From positions 146,061,152-146,125,151 of the forward strand of contig OZ026515.1 in NCBI GenBank assembly GCA_964019695.1: a stretch of DNA of 64,000 bases, written 5' to 3'. Shown here in pieces: positions 35,815-46,826 of the stretch. This stretch comes from Loripinus fragilis (Eukaryota > Mollusca > Bivalvia > Lucinida > Lucinidae). Positions within the stretch are counted from its first letter, which is position 1, and every line of letters starts with the position of its first letter. The notes beneath the pieces were generated by a model. The model was not told the origin of the DNA. It made no database searches and was given only the letters and a program-made list of their open reading frames with translations. Made by a program: the position numbers and the translations under genes.

Positions 35815-35910
35815 AGTTATACCATGGGTTGTCCGCATGTACGTGGAGATAATCCACGAGCTTTAGCGAGTGGATTATCTTGCGTACAGGTGGACAAACG
35901 TGGTATAACT
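35815..35910. mobile_element. Hairpin MITE, AGTTATACCATG family, copy 1
   Basis: AGTTATACCATGGGTTGTCC and GGACAAACGTGGTATAACT form the outer arms, and GATAATCCAC / GTGGATTATCT the inner arms around GAGCTTTAGCGA. It is followed by a shared flank, TTTTATACCACCTACATCAG. Related copies: 41741-41837, 50192-50260 and 50971-51071. Confidence 0.78.
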
Positions 35911-37747
35911 ATTTTATACCACCTACATCAGTGTAGACCTTGCATATCGTGATATATTTCGTGCTGAAGTTGGTAAGGGTGTTATAAGAACCTAATTCTC
36001 ATGTATCGACCCAACTAATGGTGCATGGAAAATTCCATGATTCTACCAGCTTTTCAATTTGAAAAAAACGACAATAATGGGGTAGTATAACAATTATTTC
36101 CATAAGCCGTATAAAGGGACCTTCTTTGGAACCCATGTACAGTACACATGCTGTGCTATCTCGTCGCTGCAGCTTATCAGCAACAGTCTTTTAACTTTGT
36201 TGGGGTGCACACAGCCAAATCTGTATTATAATTCATTGTACCGGGGCCTGTAAAGGCACATACAGTGAGTTTAGGTCCGGACGTAGACCTGAAAGACAGG
36301 GTTTCCGCTAACAAGCTTCAATTGTTAAAAAAAACTGTTCACTTTCAAAAGAATAAAAAATGGATATGTTTCAGATTTTTAGATCAATAGAGAGATACGC
36401 TTATATTTACTACTTGGCCTACACAAAAAAATGTTCGCTTTTTCTTGACTGTTTCGTGCGACAGCGAAGACCCTGACTAGACTCGGTCGAGATGCGTGGG
36501 GCTGGTCTGACTCTTCGTTGGGCTCACTTGTTTTTTTGGTTCCTCTGTGCTAATTTGATATTTACTACTTGGGCTGTACACAAAGAAATTTGAATGGAAA
36601 ATTTTCTTATATTCTTTAGACTTGAAAAAACAAGAATCTCGGAAATTTAGATAAATAGCGAAGACTGAAATCTTATTTGATGAATATAATTGCGTTCAAA
36701 TTTTCTAATGTTTGTGCTGAAGCGGTCTCTTGGACTTTCTTATGTAATATGCAGGATTGTTTTGGAAGCAGAATAGTGGATTATGTTAATATTGGACACA
36801 ATATAAACCTTTAATGGCAGACGGAATCTTTCATCCGGTTTTGATATAAACCGTCCATTCTATCTCTCCAAGAATAAGCATATAAGATTTAAACAGCGGA
36901 ACAGTCCCACCCCCACCCCCGATAAGAAATTATATCATAAAGAATTGTCGCTAAAATCTGCTTTAAACATTGCTCATTTATTCATTTATCAGTTTACACA
37001 GAAAAGTGCATTTATAACATGTGTATTTACGAGACGAGTCGTACCATAAATACTATTTACCCATAGATACTAACCGCTGTCATTCGCGACCAACGTCTGC
37101 TTTGTCATCTGCTGCCAACTCATGGAAAGTCAACTTGAAAGGAACTTTTGAACCCGCGGAATTTTGTTAAAGCGAGAGAAGAGTGAAAGTCGCTTGAAAA
37201 AACAATATAGGCCATGATTGCTCAGTGTCTGTAGATACAGATGCATGTAGCGCTCAATTGTTTATTGTTTTTGCATTAATGCATTGATTTTGATATACTG
37301 TAAGAAATATCTTTTGCTGAGTAGATGTGCAATAGACTTGCGGCATAACATGATATGGCAGCTCTATGTACTCAGACTATTGGCTCTCATACTTCTTCGA
37401 CTAAACTGATTGTGCACGCTGCTCTCGGTCTGTGCGCTCTAATTATACTTCTTTTAGAATTCTACCGGTGTTCCCTTGCATCTTCACATCATAATGTACA
37501 GGGTTCCTATGTAATGACACAGAATGGTAAAACAATATGCTTTGAACAGTGAGACAGGCCTACAAATGACCCCAGTTTGGATAAAAAAAAAGGTCGTTTG
37601 GACAGGGTTCTTATGTAATATCCTGGGTTTTGGTGATAAAATGCGTTTGGGGCAGGATTCCTATTTATTGACCCTAGCTGGGGTATTTCAATGTTCGTTA
37701 TCGATGTAATGACCAGCTTGAGAGCCACATTTTGTATGGAGATAAAT
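35911..37747. other. No gene recognised
   Basis: Contains a relic AGACAGGGTTTCCGCTAACAA at 36295 (a CAGGG-type end) and a repeat-like stretch GTCAGACCAGCCCCACGC (reverse sense) near 36490. Short frames on both strands at 37355-37709 lack domains. Confidence 0.45.
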
Positions 37748-37983
37748 GAGCCGTGACACGTGATTTCCAACAATGTGGCATTTGACCAGTGCAGACTCAG
37801 ACAAGCCTACGCAGCCTCCTTTTAACCTAAGAAACTCCAATTTATGTTCGGTTAGTACCTTAACAATCATAGATTATTCAAGCGACTAGCAAAGGCTCTG
37901 ATCAGACTGCGCGAATGCGCAGGCTGTTCTGAGGCTTTGCTGGCCGCACATACCACATTGATGGATATCTCATGTCACGGCTC
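37748..37983. mobile_element. 236-bp MITE, GAGCC...GGCTC family, copy 2 (4-bp TSD)
   Basis: It is inverted relative to copy 1. The ends GAGCCGTGACACGTGATTTC and ATGTCACGGCTC are flanked by AAAT on both sides (37744-37747, 37984-37987). The core has CTCTGATCAGACTGCGCG and GCGCAGGCTGTTCTGAGG. Confidence 0.85.
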
Positions 37984-37987
37984 AAAT

Positions 37988-40551
37988 GATCAGATATACT
38001 GTGTTTACCAATCGCAACTGCTAGCAGCCAAAAGCTCAGACGAGACTACGCAACTGCGCAGTCTGATCTGATCCTTAGCTACCCGCAAACACAAAGAAGG
38101 GATGTAAAAATAATTACAAGAGCTAACTCAATTTTATACTAGAAAAATACAATCAATCAAATGACTCTGAGTACACCTACCGTAAAGAAACATACACAAC
38201 TATAGCTGTGATCATATATAAGGGTTGTGAAAGGAACTTGTATTAATGGATACTAAGGAATCTCGGGAGTTAGACACTTTGGAAACATTATTAACATGCG
38301 AGAGAAAGGAGGTGTCAAAACTTGAAGGTATGAGTATTACCACAGAACTGCGAAAATGCACCAAAATACCAAGACACAAATAATGAAAAGTACCCAAACA
38401 TGTGGTTTGGTTGAATCAGTCAAGTATGTTAGTTTCTAAACGAGCAAAGCATAGTTCGTTTATTGATTCCTCATGCCGGGATGCCTGATAGGGTAGGGCC
38501 TAGTATGTTACGCCCATTTAAATACTAGCAAAATAATTCAAATTATCTTCATTTACCTTGATTTCTACCATTGTTAGTTGAATAGCTGGGTACATAATAA
38601 GACTAAGGTAAGCCTGTACATCCGCCCAGTCTGATCAGTCTCCGCTGTGCGCTCAGTGCGAATGAGTGTAAGGTTCCTAGTTCTTATATGTGAGCAGCGA
38701 AGACCCTGATAAAACTGGATGGAAGCCTAAACATATCCGAGTCAACCATTTTCGCTGTTTTGCAACGTTGCGGTTCAGTTCTCTTACCCATTGGTATAAG
38801 ATGAATGACATAAGTTCAGTGTGTATTCAAAATTGCACTTAAACGCGAATAATTGCCAATGAAATATTAGAATGCATGTGCACATACGTATATTTTGATC
38901 AAAAGGACTTTTCTGTTTTTGATTACCATTGCAGGTTTGCATTGAATTTGTTTACTACTAAAGAAAATAGAATATATACTTAAGGACTTTGAAAACGCAT
39001 CACCCAGATTAAATCCTTAATTTCACAAACCCTGAGAATGTCAGCGAGATAATTGTTATTGCATATCATAGTCTAACCACCTTGTAGTGTGTCCTAGAAA
39101 ATTCATGGTTGTAAATTTACTTTAAGATTTTGAAAAAGTATCCGTTTTAAGACAGGGGTGGTCGATTTTGAAGGACACAAATTCAGATGCAAGTTAACAC
39201 GCGTTAGTTTTGATTCCTGACTTAACAGATTTGCTTTCTTGCTTCTTTCTCGATTGCACATTCATCATTGAAAGATTAGAAATGAATTGACAGTTCGTTA
39301 AGCTCAAAATTACATCCCTTTAAAAATGCCGACATACCACACCCACCCTGATTACTATAGTCTAGTAATAAAATTCAACGTCTTGGGCCTTTCAAAGTTT
39401 CGATTTTTTACGTCCGATTTCATTGGAAGAGGCTAAGGGCGTACACAAGTGACAGATTATGCATACGTTACGCTTGTATCACGTGTCTTTTTTATTGTGC
39501 AAAACACGTTAACGTAAAAGACGTTCTATCACATGACAGCATATCTCCTGCCATAATTTACATCTAAACGTCTTCCATACATGACTGCCAGTATATGTAG
39601 TCAATATCAGTAATGAAAGCGTGCATAAAGGTAGCTTATGGGGATGTTTCTAAAAAGGAGCTATAAATTGATAATCAAATTTGACGTTTTTTTTCGAAAT
39701 ATTGAAGTTATCAATTACTTTTCATTAGAAAAAGTCTATAAACTCTTTTGGTGATTTGCTATCATACACGCCACAGTTTAAACATAAAAATCAGAAAGCT
39801 TCATTTAGCTGTGCAGAAAGGTGTTGGATGCTGTATGTATCCTTGTGACTTCATCACCAGCGTCGCGTGATAGTGCAGCCAAATTAATGACTGATTCATA
39901 TCAATTCTGGGTTGCACATTAAAACCTGCGAGTAACTTTTCAATCACATATACGGTCTGCAAGAAAAGTGCAAAAATATGGTGATGCGTTTTCAAAGTCC
40001 TCTAGTATAGATTTAAAAAAAATAATCAAGACTTTATTTTGATGATCTTATTTGAGCAAAACTAACTGAATAACGGATGCGCCCATTGATGACTCTGATC
40101 AGCCTGTGGATCAACACAGTCTGAATAAAGGGTGAACTGCATATTAGGCAGGTTTTTTTTTATTTTGACCTCTATGAATGATGCCCAAGGTGGATGGAGA
40201 AAATGCGATTCATATTTCGCGGTTTACTCTTTTCACCCTTAGTTAGAGGAAGAAAACCCGTCGTATATATTTGTCTTGATTCAATGTATGATTGAGTCGC
40301 TGTCCAGCAAACGGTTCAAGTTGGCAAGTACGCCTATCAAAGACTCATATCAGCCTCCGCCTCCGCTAAGTCTGATTAGCGACTTTGATGGGCGCTCTAT
40401 GGGTAGCCTCCTTCAGGCGGAATACTAACACTCTGATCAGACAGCGTGGATGCGCAGACTGATTTCAATCTTCACTGCACGAATATGCCAACTTCTACCT
40501 TTTGCTGGAAACCTTAATATATAAAGAGGATGTTACATGAGTGCTCATGTT
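37988..40551. other. Upstream flank or first intron of the SLC6 gene; no exon found
   Basis: Several diverged blocks of the TCTGATCAG / CAGCCTGNGNATC repeat occur (38030-38065, 38615-38720, 40095-40140, 40330-40470). The missing 5' coding exon of the transporter should lie in this region or further left, but no ATG-bearing exon with a suitable donor could be singled out. Confidence 0.4.
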
Positions 40552-40648
40552 TTATTGAATTTATTAAATGAGTTGAGGAAAAGAGATAAAATGCGAGGCT
40601 TTTCGAGCATTTTATCTCTTTTTCTCAACGAGTTTAATAAATTCAATA
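40552..40648. repeat. Long perfect hairpin upstream of the TM1 exon
   Basis: ATTGAATTTATTAAATGAG and its complement, followed inward by AAAGAGATAAAATGC and GCATTTTATCTCTTT, fold around GAGGCTTTTCGA. Arms are about 42 bp with two mismatches. Probably a small MITE. It lies about 170 bp upstream of the first recognised transporter exon. Confidence 0.85.
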
Positions 40649-40817
40649 ATACAGGAGCACTAGTTCATGTTAGATTCTATTTATCACAGGACATAAACAA
40701 AAATACTTAAAAATTGCATTTTTGCCGTGAAAGTTTCAAGATTTTGCTACAATAGTGGTTTATAGATTTTTTTGCATGGCGTTACGCGACATCATGTATT
40801 AAATTGCTGTCTTTCAG

Positions 40818-40985
40818 AAAATGTAAACGACCGACTGTCCACCTCATCTGTAAATTCTGAGACAAATCCGACGAAAAGAGAAGAATGGAGTCACGGGCTG
40901 GATTTTATTCTATCGTTGCTAGGTTATGCTGTGGGCCTTGGAAACCTATGGAGATTTCCTTATCTTTGCATGAGGAATGGAGGAG
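40818..40985 (+). CDS. SLC6 transporter, exon with TM1 (partial gene)
   Basis: First recognised exon of an SLC6 sodium/chloride-coupled neurotransmitter or amino-acid symporter, a 12-TM plasma-membrane protein. The acceptor TTGCTGTCTTTCAG precedes it and the donor GAG|GTAAAT ends it. It opens with a polar, cytoplasmic N-terminal stretch ([15 protein letters not shown]) and runs into TM1: [18 protein letters not shown], then [20 protein letters not shown] is the unwound TM1 segment that in this family binds sodium and substrate; WRFPYLC and NGGG are family hallmarks. It begins with two bases of a split codon (phase 1), so an upstream coding exon with the start codon must exist and is not identified. 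It ends one base into the Gly codon completed by 51174. A glycine/proline/GABA-type SLC6 is likely, but the paralogue cannot be fixed. Confidence 0.95.
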
Positions 40986-41740
40986 GTAAATATGGAAGGG
41001 ATTCTCCGACATAATTCCATGTGTACAATTTAGTTTTTGTTTTTTTAAGATTGCAATTTTATTTCGTAAATTATGTCATTGTATCATGTGAATTGCCTTA
41101 TTATAACAGCTTTGATCATCGGATGTTGCTAAAAAATTAAAAAATAGTACAAAGTAAACTATAAATAGCATCAACAACATTATAAAGTGACATGAAACAA
41201 GCATTTGAAGCATTGAATATTGTCGGTAATACCGCGCTTCTTTCTATGCTATATATTTTGACGCCAGAGGGCGCGTTTTCATTTATAATCCATAGGATAT
41301 CCCTTTTTCGGAACTCATCGATTAATTTCGGAAAACGGTGCCAGGAGTCATTTTGACTGAGTGATTTATCCGAAAACTGTATCGATTCCTGATCTTTGCC
41401 CTTTTTCTTACTTTTTGCTTATTTTGAGATAAATATATCGAAAAATTCAAGACTTGTTGGTTTTAATTTTGTCCTCTTGTAAATCGTTTGTTATAGGATG
41501 CACGATAAATTTCTTGCTAAAACATCCATGTAGAATGTCATATATGTAAACTTATTTGAATAAACCTTAACAAAAATGAACATCAACGAAAACATTACAA
41601 AAATGAAAATGTCCTAAGTTTAAAGGGAAGCAACCTAGTAGAAAGACAAGTTAAAATTTTAAGAAAAGATTAGAAATTTACCCATTATACCAACTTTTAA
41701 TAGCACAATATCTCATTATGTACAAGGTCTACACTGATGT

Positions 41741-41837
41741 ATGTGGTATAAAATAACTATACGATGTTTGTCCACCTGTATGTAAGATTATTCACTCGCT
41801 AAAGCTTGTGGATTATCTCCAAATAAAGGCGGACAGG
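41741..41837. mobile_element. Hairpin MITE, AGTTATACC family, copy 2 (inverted)
   Basis: ATGTGGTATAAAATAACTAT, TTTGTCCACCTGTATGTAAG and CACTCGCTAAAGC / GTGGATTATCTCC match the 35815-35910 hairpin and its right flank on the opposite strand, with several substitutions. Confidence 0.7.
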
Positions 41838-41879
41838 ATTACATATATGAAAGATGAAAGGAGACTATTTCGGCAGCAA

Positions 41880-42626
41880 TGATGACCCTGCCAGCGAAAG
41901 GACATAACGCCATTTATTTAAATGGCGTTTCGCTGGCGGGCCGATGATGGCCCACTGAAAAAAGGTATTTGGATTCTCTCTCTCCCCTCATCAACTGAAA
42001 AAAGTTGCCAGAGTTGGAGCCGTTTGACCCCCTTACTGGATGCGCGCATGGAGGAGGTACCCACAACATATTTAGAAGACGGCTTGCATGCCATATGATC
42101 TGTCTTCAAACAATGAAGCCAAACCTTTCTACATGTATGAAAAGGGAACACCTTCTTAGCATTTATTTACATCCCAACCCCAGGATCTGATATCATGAAA
42201 TTTCAACTTAGCTCAATAGAGAGCGAAGAAGGCTGAGATGAGTCTGTGCACATGTGGAATCTCGATAGAGCCTTCTCACCGAATGGACGTCGATGAAAGC
42301 TCAGAATTTTGGCATCTAGACAAACTAAATATTGTAGATGGTTCATCCCTAAGATGAATATGGTCATATACTATAAACAGTTATGACTTTAATTCAAACT
42401 GTTATGACTTTAAATCAAACTATTGTCTATTTGAAGAAAAAATCCCGATTGCGCAGATCACCCTTTTTTTCAGAGGAGTCCAACTCTGACAACTTTGTTT
42501 TTTATAGTTGATGAGGAGAGAGAGGATCCAAATTCCATAAAAAGTGTGTCATCATTGGCCCGCCAGCGAAGCGCCATTTAAATTGCCAGCAAAACGCCAT
42601 TTAGGTGGACCAATGATGGCCGAACA
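41880..42626. mobile_element. Foldback element with GCCAGCGAAACGCCATTTA arms
   Basis: Arms 41885-42020 and 42480-42625 are inverted copies sharing GGCCCGCCAGCGAA-type ends, CCAATGATGGCC, AACGCCATTTA, GGATTCTCTCTCTCCCCTCA and the AGAGTTGGA inner edge. The left arm has its own small palindrome (GCCATTTATTTAAATGGC). The middle 450 bp is noncoding, and no target duplication is apparent. Confidence 0.8.
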
Positions 42627-42823
42627 TCAAGAACGCTGGCTTGGAAGTTTTGTGATATCCAGGGGTGACCAGTATCGCTAAGGAGCCCTATAACTGTCTG
42701 ATCTTCCAGGGGGTCCAGAACCCTGTCCCCTACCCAATATCCCCCTAACGGATCCACCCATGCCTCGAACTATCGAGAATTGACCTGTTCCTGGAGCCTA
42801 ATAAGCCAGCACAAGGGGTTTTG

Positions 42824-43871
42824 GAGGGTCTGAATGGGGTACCTCTAAAATCGCTAAGCAGTAAAATTTAGGTCCATAGATCGCTTATCAGTACAATTTA
42901 GGCCCAAAAATCAGCAATAAGTAAAATTTAGGACCAAAATCGCTAATCAGTAAAAAATGACCCCAAAATAAGTAATCAGCAAACATTTGACAAAATCTGT
43001 AAATATCTTAGAAGACATGCCATTTGGGCGATAAAACTATTTTTAAGACTACTTGATGCAAATGACAGTCTGATCTGGGTCCACACGGTCTGCCTGTATG
43101 CTTATATGCAGCAGATAACTTTAGCAGCTATGTTTGCTCCATGGTCACTAATAAATGACTAGCCGGCCACTTCTTACCTCCAACAGTTTACTGTGTATAC
43201 AAATGGATCTTTCCTTCTGGTTTGATGCAATAAACTTTGGAAAGGCCACTGTACATACCTTGGGGTGTCAGGTTATAGTTTTTAAAAGTAGTGTTTTTTG
43301 TCTGAAGATCTTTTTTACCTAACAAACAGTATAGACCTTGATGGAATGCCGCATAATGTGGCATTTCATCTGGGTCTTCACTGTTTATAAAAGTATCTAT
43401 TTAGGGATTTCACGTATACAAAGGGTTACATGCATTGCCAAATTATTAAAAGTATGTTACTGTCACATGAACGTGCTTGAACGGTAGTTTGACTTATTTT
43501 TTTTCAGCACTAACAGCGAAATAAGCCACGAACTGACAAATCAATCAATGGCTTCAGGGTTTAGTGATCTGTGAATCAGAGAAACTCTCTCCCAGTAGAT
43601 CAGCCTGGATCTGTATCAACCAAGTCTGACCAGTTTTCGCTGTGTGCTCAATGGTACATGTATCTATGTCCATAAATTTTCCATGCTTCATATTAATTGA
43701 TGGACCTTGAAGGGCAATCGGACAACTGCGGATAGATCATTAAGACGGGTTACTGTAGAACGACATGGAATAACTTTTTTTCCATCAAATTCGCTAACCG
43801 TTGAAACGCCCCATTCCACTATTAATTTTAGGGCCATTATTTGCTAATCAATAAACCCTATTGACACCCTT
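42824..43871. mobile_element. Putative TIR element, GAGGGTCTGAATGGGG type
   Basis: The left end GAGGGTCTGAATGGGGTA closely matches the terminus of the 13371-13677 element. Inside it the phrase AATCGCTAATCAGTAAAATT repeats about five times (42848-42985). A related pair of phrases (TTCGCTAACCGTTGAAA, TTTGCTAATCAATAAACC) lies near 43790-43855, just before the proposed right end GACACCCTT. The flanks GTTTTG and ATTTTG differ by one base. The right boundary is tentative. Confidence 0.55.
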
Positions 43872-44117
43872 ATTTTGTACTTGTCACATTTACGACCACC
43901 AAAGACACAGTCTCACCAGGCACAAATCTGTTCATTTGGTGTTTTATTATGTCTAACTTACTTTACATGGATGGGGGTGGGGCGGGGTCCAATTTGTCTA
44001 TTTTAAAGGAAGCTAAAAAAAATTATATGGGCCGGTTAATTTTTCCTGGTGGTAGGGGTCCATTTGCTTATTCCTATGAGAACCTATACATCTTATGATT
44101 TTCCATGTCAGGAGTCT

Positions 44118-44326
44118 TAGGGAGCGCAGTGGCTCAGTGGTAGAGTGCTTGACTCGAGACCGAAGGGCCGCGGGTTCGAGCCTCACCGGCGTCACTGCGT
44201 TGTGGTCCTTGAGCAAGACACATTTATCCTAGCTTAGTACTGGTTCAACCCAGGAAGAACGTCCCGCATAACTGAAAGATTGTTGAGTGGACGTAAAGAA
44301 TCAAATCAAACAAACAAACAAACAAA
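44118..44326 (+). mobile_element. tRNA-derived SINE, best copy
   Basis: Starts TAGGGAGCGCAGTGGCTCAG with A box TGGCTCAGTGGTAGAGTG and B box GGGTTCGAGCC. The body contains TCCTTGAGCAAGACACATTT, TACTGGTTCAACCCAGGAAG, TGAAAGATTGTTGAGTGGAC and ends in (CAAA)n. The perfect 13-bp target duplication ATGTCAGGAGTCT is at 44105-44117 and 44327-44339. The promoter boxes are internal RNA polymerase III elements of the SINE, not a host tRNA gene. Confidence 0.95.
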
Positions 44327-44359
44327 ATGTCAGGAGTCTCTGTCTCTGTCGAGCCCATC

Positions 44360-44725
44360 CCTCTGGATGATACTGTTTTTGTGGCTATTCCTTGGCTGTA
44401 ACCAGTATAGGTCTGGGTTGGTTTATTTTTTCATTTAATATCCAAAGTGCACCCGACTGCCAGGCTTAACTGGCATTCGTTCTGGGTTTTAAGCCTCTTC
44501 GAACACGCGGCTTTGGCTTAAAGTATGATCCAACAGACAAGGAAAACAATTCACTATACCTTTTGTGGCTTTCCCTGGGTAGAAACCAGTACCGCCGGGA
44601 GGGTTTATGATTTGTGTGTTTATTATATGACGGGAGCACCCGAAGGCTCACCGAAAGTGGTTTTATGGTTTTATGGAGAAGCCGGGAATCGAACCTACAA
44701 TTCACTATACCACGGCGGCCACATT
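44360..44725. repeat. Repeat with tRNA-like head, related to the 47.4-kb duplication
   Basis: Blocks TTTCCCTGGGTAGAAACCAG, GGGAGGGTTTATGATTTGTG, GAAAGTGGTTTT and, read on the - strand, CCGTGGTATAGTGAATTG + GGTTCGATTCCCGGC (A- and B-box-like). It shares order and words with 47404-47845. An earlier, more diverged copy begins near 44372 (TTCCTTGGCTGTAACCAGTA). Probably a second SINE-type family. Confidence 0.6.
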
Positions 44726-45008
44726 GAAAGCATTTAACCGACAAATGGTATATTATATTATTATAACTATGATTTTTCAAATATATATGAGTTGACTGAG
44801 ATTCTCATTTCGTTGAATTTTTTTTTTCATATAGATAAACAGTCAATTTAGATGTAGAAAATTATAATTTATAAATGCATCAGCTCTACAACATGAAAAA
44901 AATAGATCTGCGATATATATGCCAGCTTGAAAAATAAAGGGAGGTAAAGTTAGTCAAGACAAGTATGGATATATATTGTGATATCCTGACCCAGTAAATA
45001 CATAAAAT

Positions 45009-45422
45009 GAGCTATGACATGATTTCTGTTTGTTTGATTTGATTCTTTACGTCCCATCAACAATCTTTTAGTTATAAAGGGACCGATCTTCCTGGGTTGA
45101 ACCAGTACTAAGCTAGGATTAATGTATCTTGCTCAAGGACACAACGCAGTGACTCCTGTGAGGCTCTAACCCGTGGCCCCTCGGTCTTGAGTCAAGGTCT
45201 CTTCCATTGAGCCACTGCGCTCCCAGCTGTGACATGAGATTTCCAACAATGTGATACGAGCAATCAGAGAGGCTCAGACCAGCCTGCGCAGTCTGATCAG
45301 AGCCTTTGACAGCTGCTTGAATATTCTCATGAACTGCCTAAGCTTAAAATGAGGCTACACAGGCTCATCTGAGTCTGTACATGTCAAAATGCCACATTGT
45401 TGGAAATCACGTGTTGCGGCTC
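45009..45422. mobile_element. GAGCC...GGCTC MITE, copy 3, split by a SINE
   Basis: The left end GAGCTATGACATGA is separated by the SINE at 45023-45224 from the rest, which resumes AGCTGTGACATGAGATTTCC. The right end is CACGTGTTGCGGCTC. The repeated AGCT(A/G)TGACATGA is the SINE's target duplication, so the MITE is the older insertion. Confidence 0.85.
45023..45224 (-). mobile_element. tRNA-derived SINE inside a MITE
   Basis: Same family and order of boxes as 44118-44326, read on the - strand. The tail GTTTGTTTGATTTGATTC lies at the left. It is flanked by AGCT(A/G)TGACATGA at 45010-45022 and 45225-45237. The head on the - strand begins GGGAGCGCAGTGGCTCAATG. Confidence 0.93.
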
Positions 45423-45475
45423 ATATATTGATGTGTCCAAGCTTATCCGGATGTGAGGCGGGAATGAATGAATGA

Positions 45476-45605
45476 CCCAGTAATAGATCTACATGTGTTG
45501 TTTGTGTCCGAGCTTGGCGGGACGGTACGAAGTTTTCTCAAGCCTCACCGGTGTCACAGAGCTGTGTCCTTGAGAAAGACACATTTATCCTTCGACCCAG
45601 GAAGA
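45476..45605 (+). repeat. Chimeric repeat: dispersed block joined to a SINE body fragment
   Basis: ACCCAGTAATAGATCTACAT to GAAGTTTTCTC (45476-45538) recurs at 48734-48800. Here it is joined directly to a headless SINE piece (AGCCTCACCGG to ACCCAGGAAGA, 45540-45605). At the 48.8-kb locus the complete SINE sits 20 bp downstream of the same block, suggesting this junction arose by deletion from such an arrangement. Confidence 0.65.
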
Positions 45606-45805
45606 CAATGTGGTATGTGCGACCAACAAAGTCTCAGATCAGCCTGCGCATACGGGCAGTCTGATCAGAGCCTTTGCTAGTCCCTTTAAGATTCTATGAG
45701 TGTTAAGCTACTTGGAGGTTTTTAGCTTAAAAGGAGGCCGCACAGGCACGTCTGAGTCTACACTTGTCAAAATGCCACATTATTGGAAATCACATGTCGC
45801 GGTTC
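45606..45805. mobile_element. GAGCC...GGCTC MITE, copy 4, left end missing
   Basis: Begins CAATGTGGTATGTGCGACC, continues with CTCAGATCAGCCTGCGCATA and CGGGCAGTCTGATCAGAGCC, and ends GGAAATCACATGTCGCGGTTC. The left TIR tip is replaced by the SINE fragment that precedes it. Confidence 0.8.
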
Positions 45806-45854
45806 ATATATAGATGTCGAAATATATTATATGTATGCTACATATAATTTCACT

Positions 45855-46005
45855 ATGTGCGCAAATTTCACAAAATGTGAAATATTGGTATGAAAAATGT
45901 GACGTATTGGTACCAATTTTTCACGCGCTGTAAAGAACTGGTACCAATTTTTCACAGTGTGAAATTTGCGAAATGTGAAATTTGCGGTTCAACAGGGCTT
46001 CAATG
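45855..46005. repeat. Inverted repeat with GCAAATTTCAC / GTGAAATTTGC arms
   Basis: CGCAAATTTCAC and GTGAAATTTGCG bound a block that also holds two copies of TTGGTACCAATTTTTCAC or a close variant. A small MITE of about 150 bp is likely. Confidence 0.65.
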
Positions 46006-46111
46006 CCATTTAAGCCCGCTCAAAGACATCGTCTGCAAGTTAACATATCGTCGCTAATGTTTTATGGAGAAACGACCAAACTTTTCAATTACCATAAAAT
46101 AGGCTCCTTTA

Positions 46112-46303
46112 TCACACCGGATAGGCGGCAATCGAAAACGCTCTGAGCAAGTGATGAACGCGGATCACAAGTCACTAGAAACAGTGTTTTCGATTGCCAT
46201 TGTCTGTTAAAAAATAATTTTGTTTCACACCGGATAGGCGGCAATCGAAAACGCTTTTAACAATCGACGAACGCGGATCAAAAATCGCTAGAAACAGTGT
46301 AAT
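46112..46303 (+). repeat. 113-bp period direct duplication
   Basis: TCACACCGGATAGGCGGCAA + TCGAAAACGCT, AACGCGGATCA and CTAGAAACAGTGT occur in order at 46112-46200 and 46225-46303. Neither copy has coding potential. Confidence 0.85.
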
Positions 46304-46596
46304 TCAAATTTCGCTAGTAGCAAACTTAGATATGATCAGGGGCGTAACAACGTGTATGCAAATACGCATGTGTGTATAACTTGACACAGCTCAAAAATGG
46401 ACAACAACCCGGTCTTAATGACGAATGGTATCTTAGTGAAGCTCGAAAGTATTGCAGAATGCTCCCCTTGGAGCGTTCTGTAATACTTTTGACCTGCATT
46501 CAAGTGATGATCGGTCTTGAAAACCAAGTTTTGGTTTTTTTGAGTGTTTTCACTGTATTTAATTAGATTTTTTGAACAAAAATGCAGCAAATAGTG

Positions 46597-46819
46597 AGGC
46601 CCTGGAAGGGGTTTTAGGGATACAGGGATATGGGCCAAAAGCATAAAGGGGTACGGGATATTTTTGTAAATATTTAAAGGGATACAGGATATTTTGATCA
46701 ATTCTAGGGATATGGGGATACAATGCTTTCTGGATTTGGGGATATTTGCCATTTTTCTTTTAGGGATGTGGGATATTTTGCAAAATACTTGAACGGATAT
46801 GGGATACTGGGACCCCCCT
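46597..46819. mobile_element. Phrase-repeat TIR element, 223 bp (7-bp TSD)
   Basis: The left end AGGCCCTGGAAGGGG and right end GGGACCCCCCT (inverted in kind but diverged) are flanked by AATAGTG on both sides (46590-46596, 46820-46826). The interior consists of GGGATA(C/T)AGGGATAT and GGGATATTTTG phrases repeated about ten times. A 138-codon - strand frame crosses it, but its sequence reflects the phrases, not a protein family. Confidence 0.75.
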
Positions 46820-46826
46820 AATAGTG

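Noticed and set aside
37355..37552. Possible first exon of the transporter (a Met-initiated hydrophobic frame)
   Set aside because: It encodes a hydrophobic stretch unlike the polar cytoplasmic N-terminus expected before TM1, and no donor of the right phase could be justified.
44118..44326. Functional tRNA gene suggested by perfect A and B boxes
   Set aside because: The box-bearing head is followed by a shared body and an AAAC tail and is flanked by a 13-bp target duplication. It is a SINE.
44105..44339. Link between the SINE target duplication ATGTCAGGAGTCT and the ATGTCAGGAGTGTAAC motif at 7.4-9.4 kb
   Set aside because: The shared 11-base prefix is suggestive, but the two sites have no other similarity, and one shared prefix in 64 kb could be chance.
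46336..46752. 138-codon - strand protein
   Set aside because: More than half is the GGGATAT phrase repeat of the element at 46597-46819. There is no domain, and the remainder is intronic repeat.
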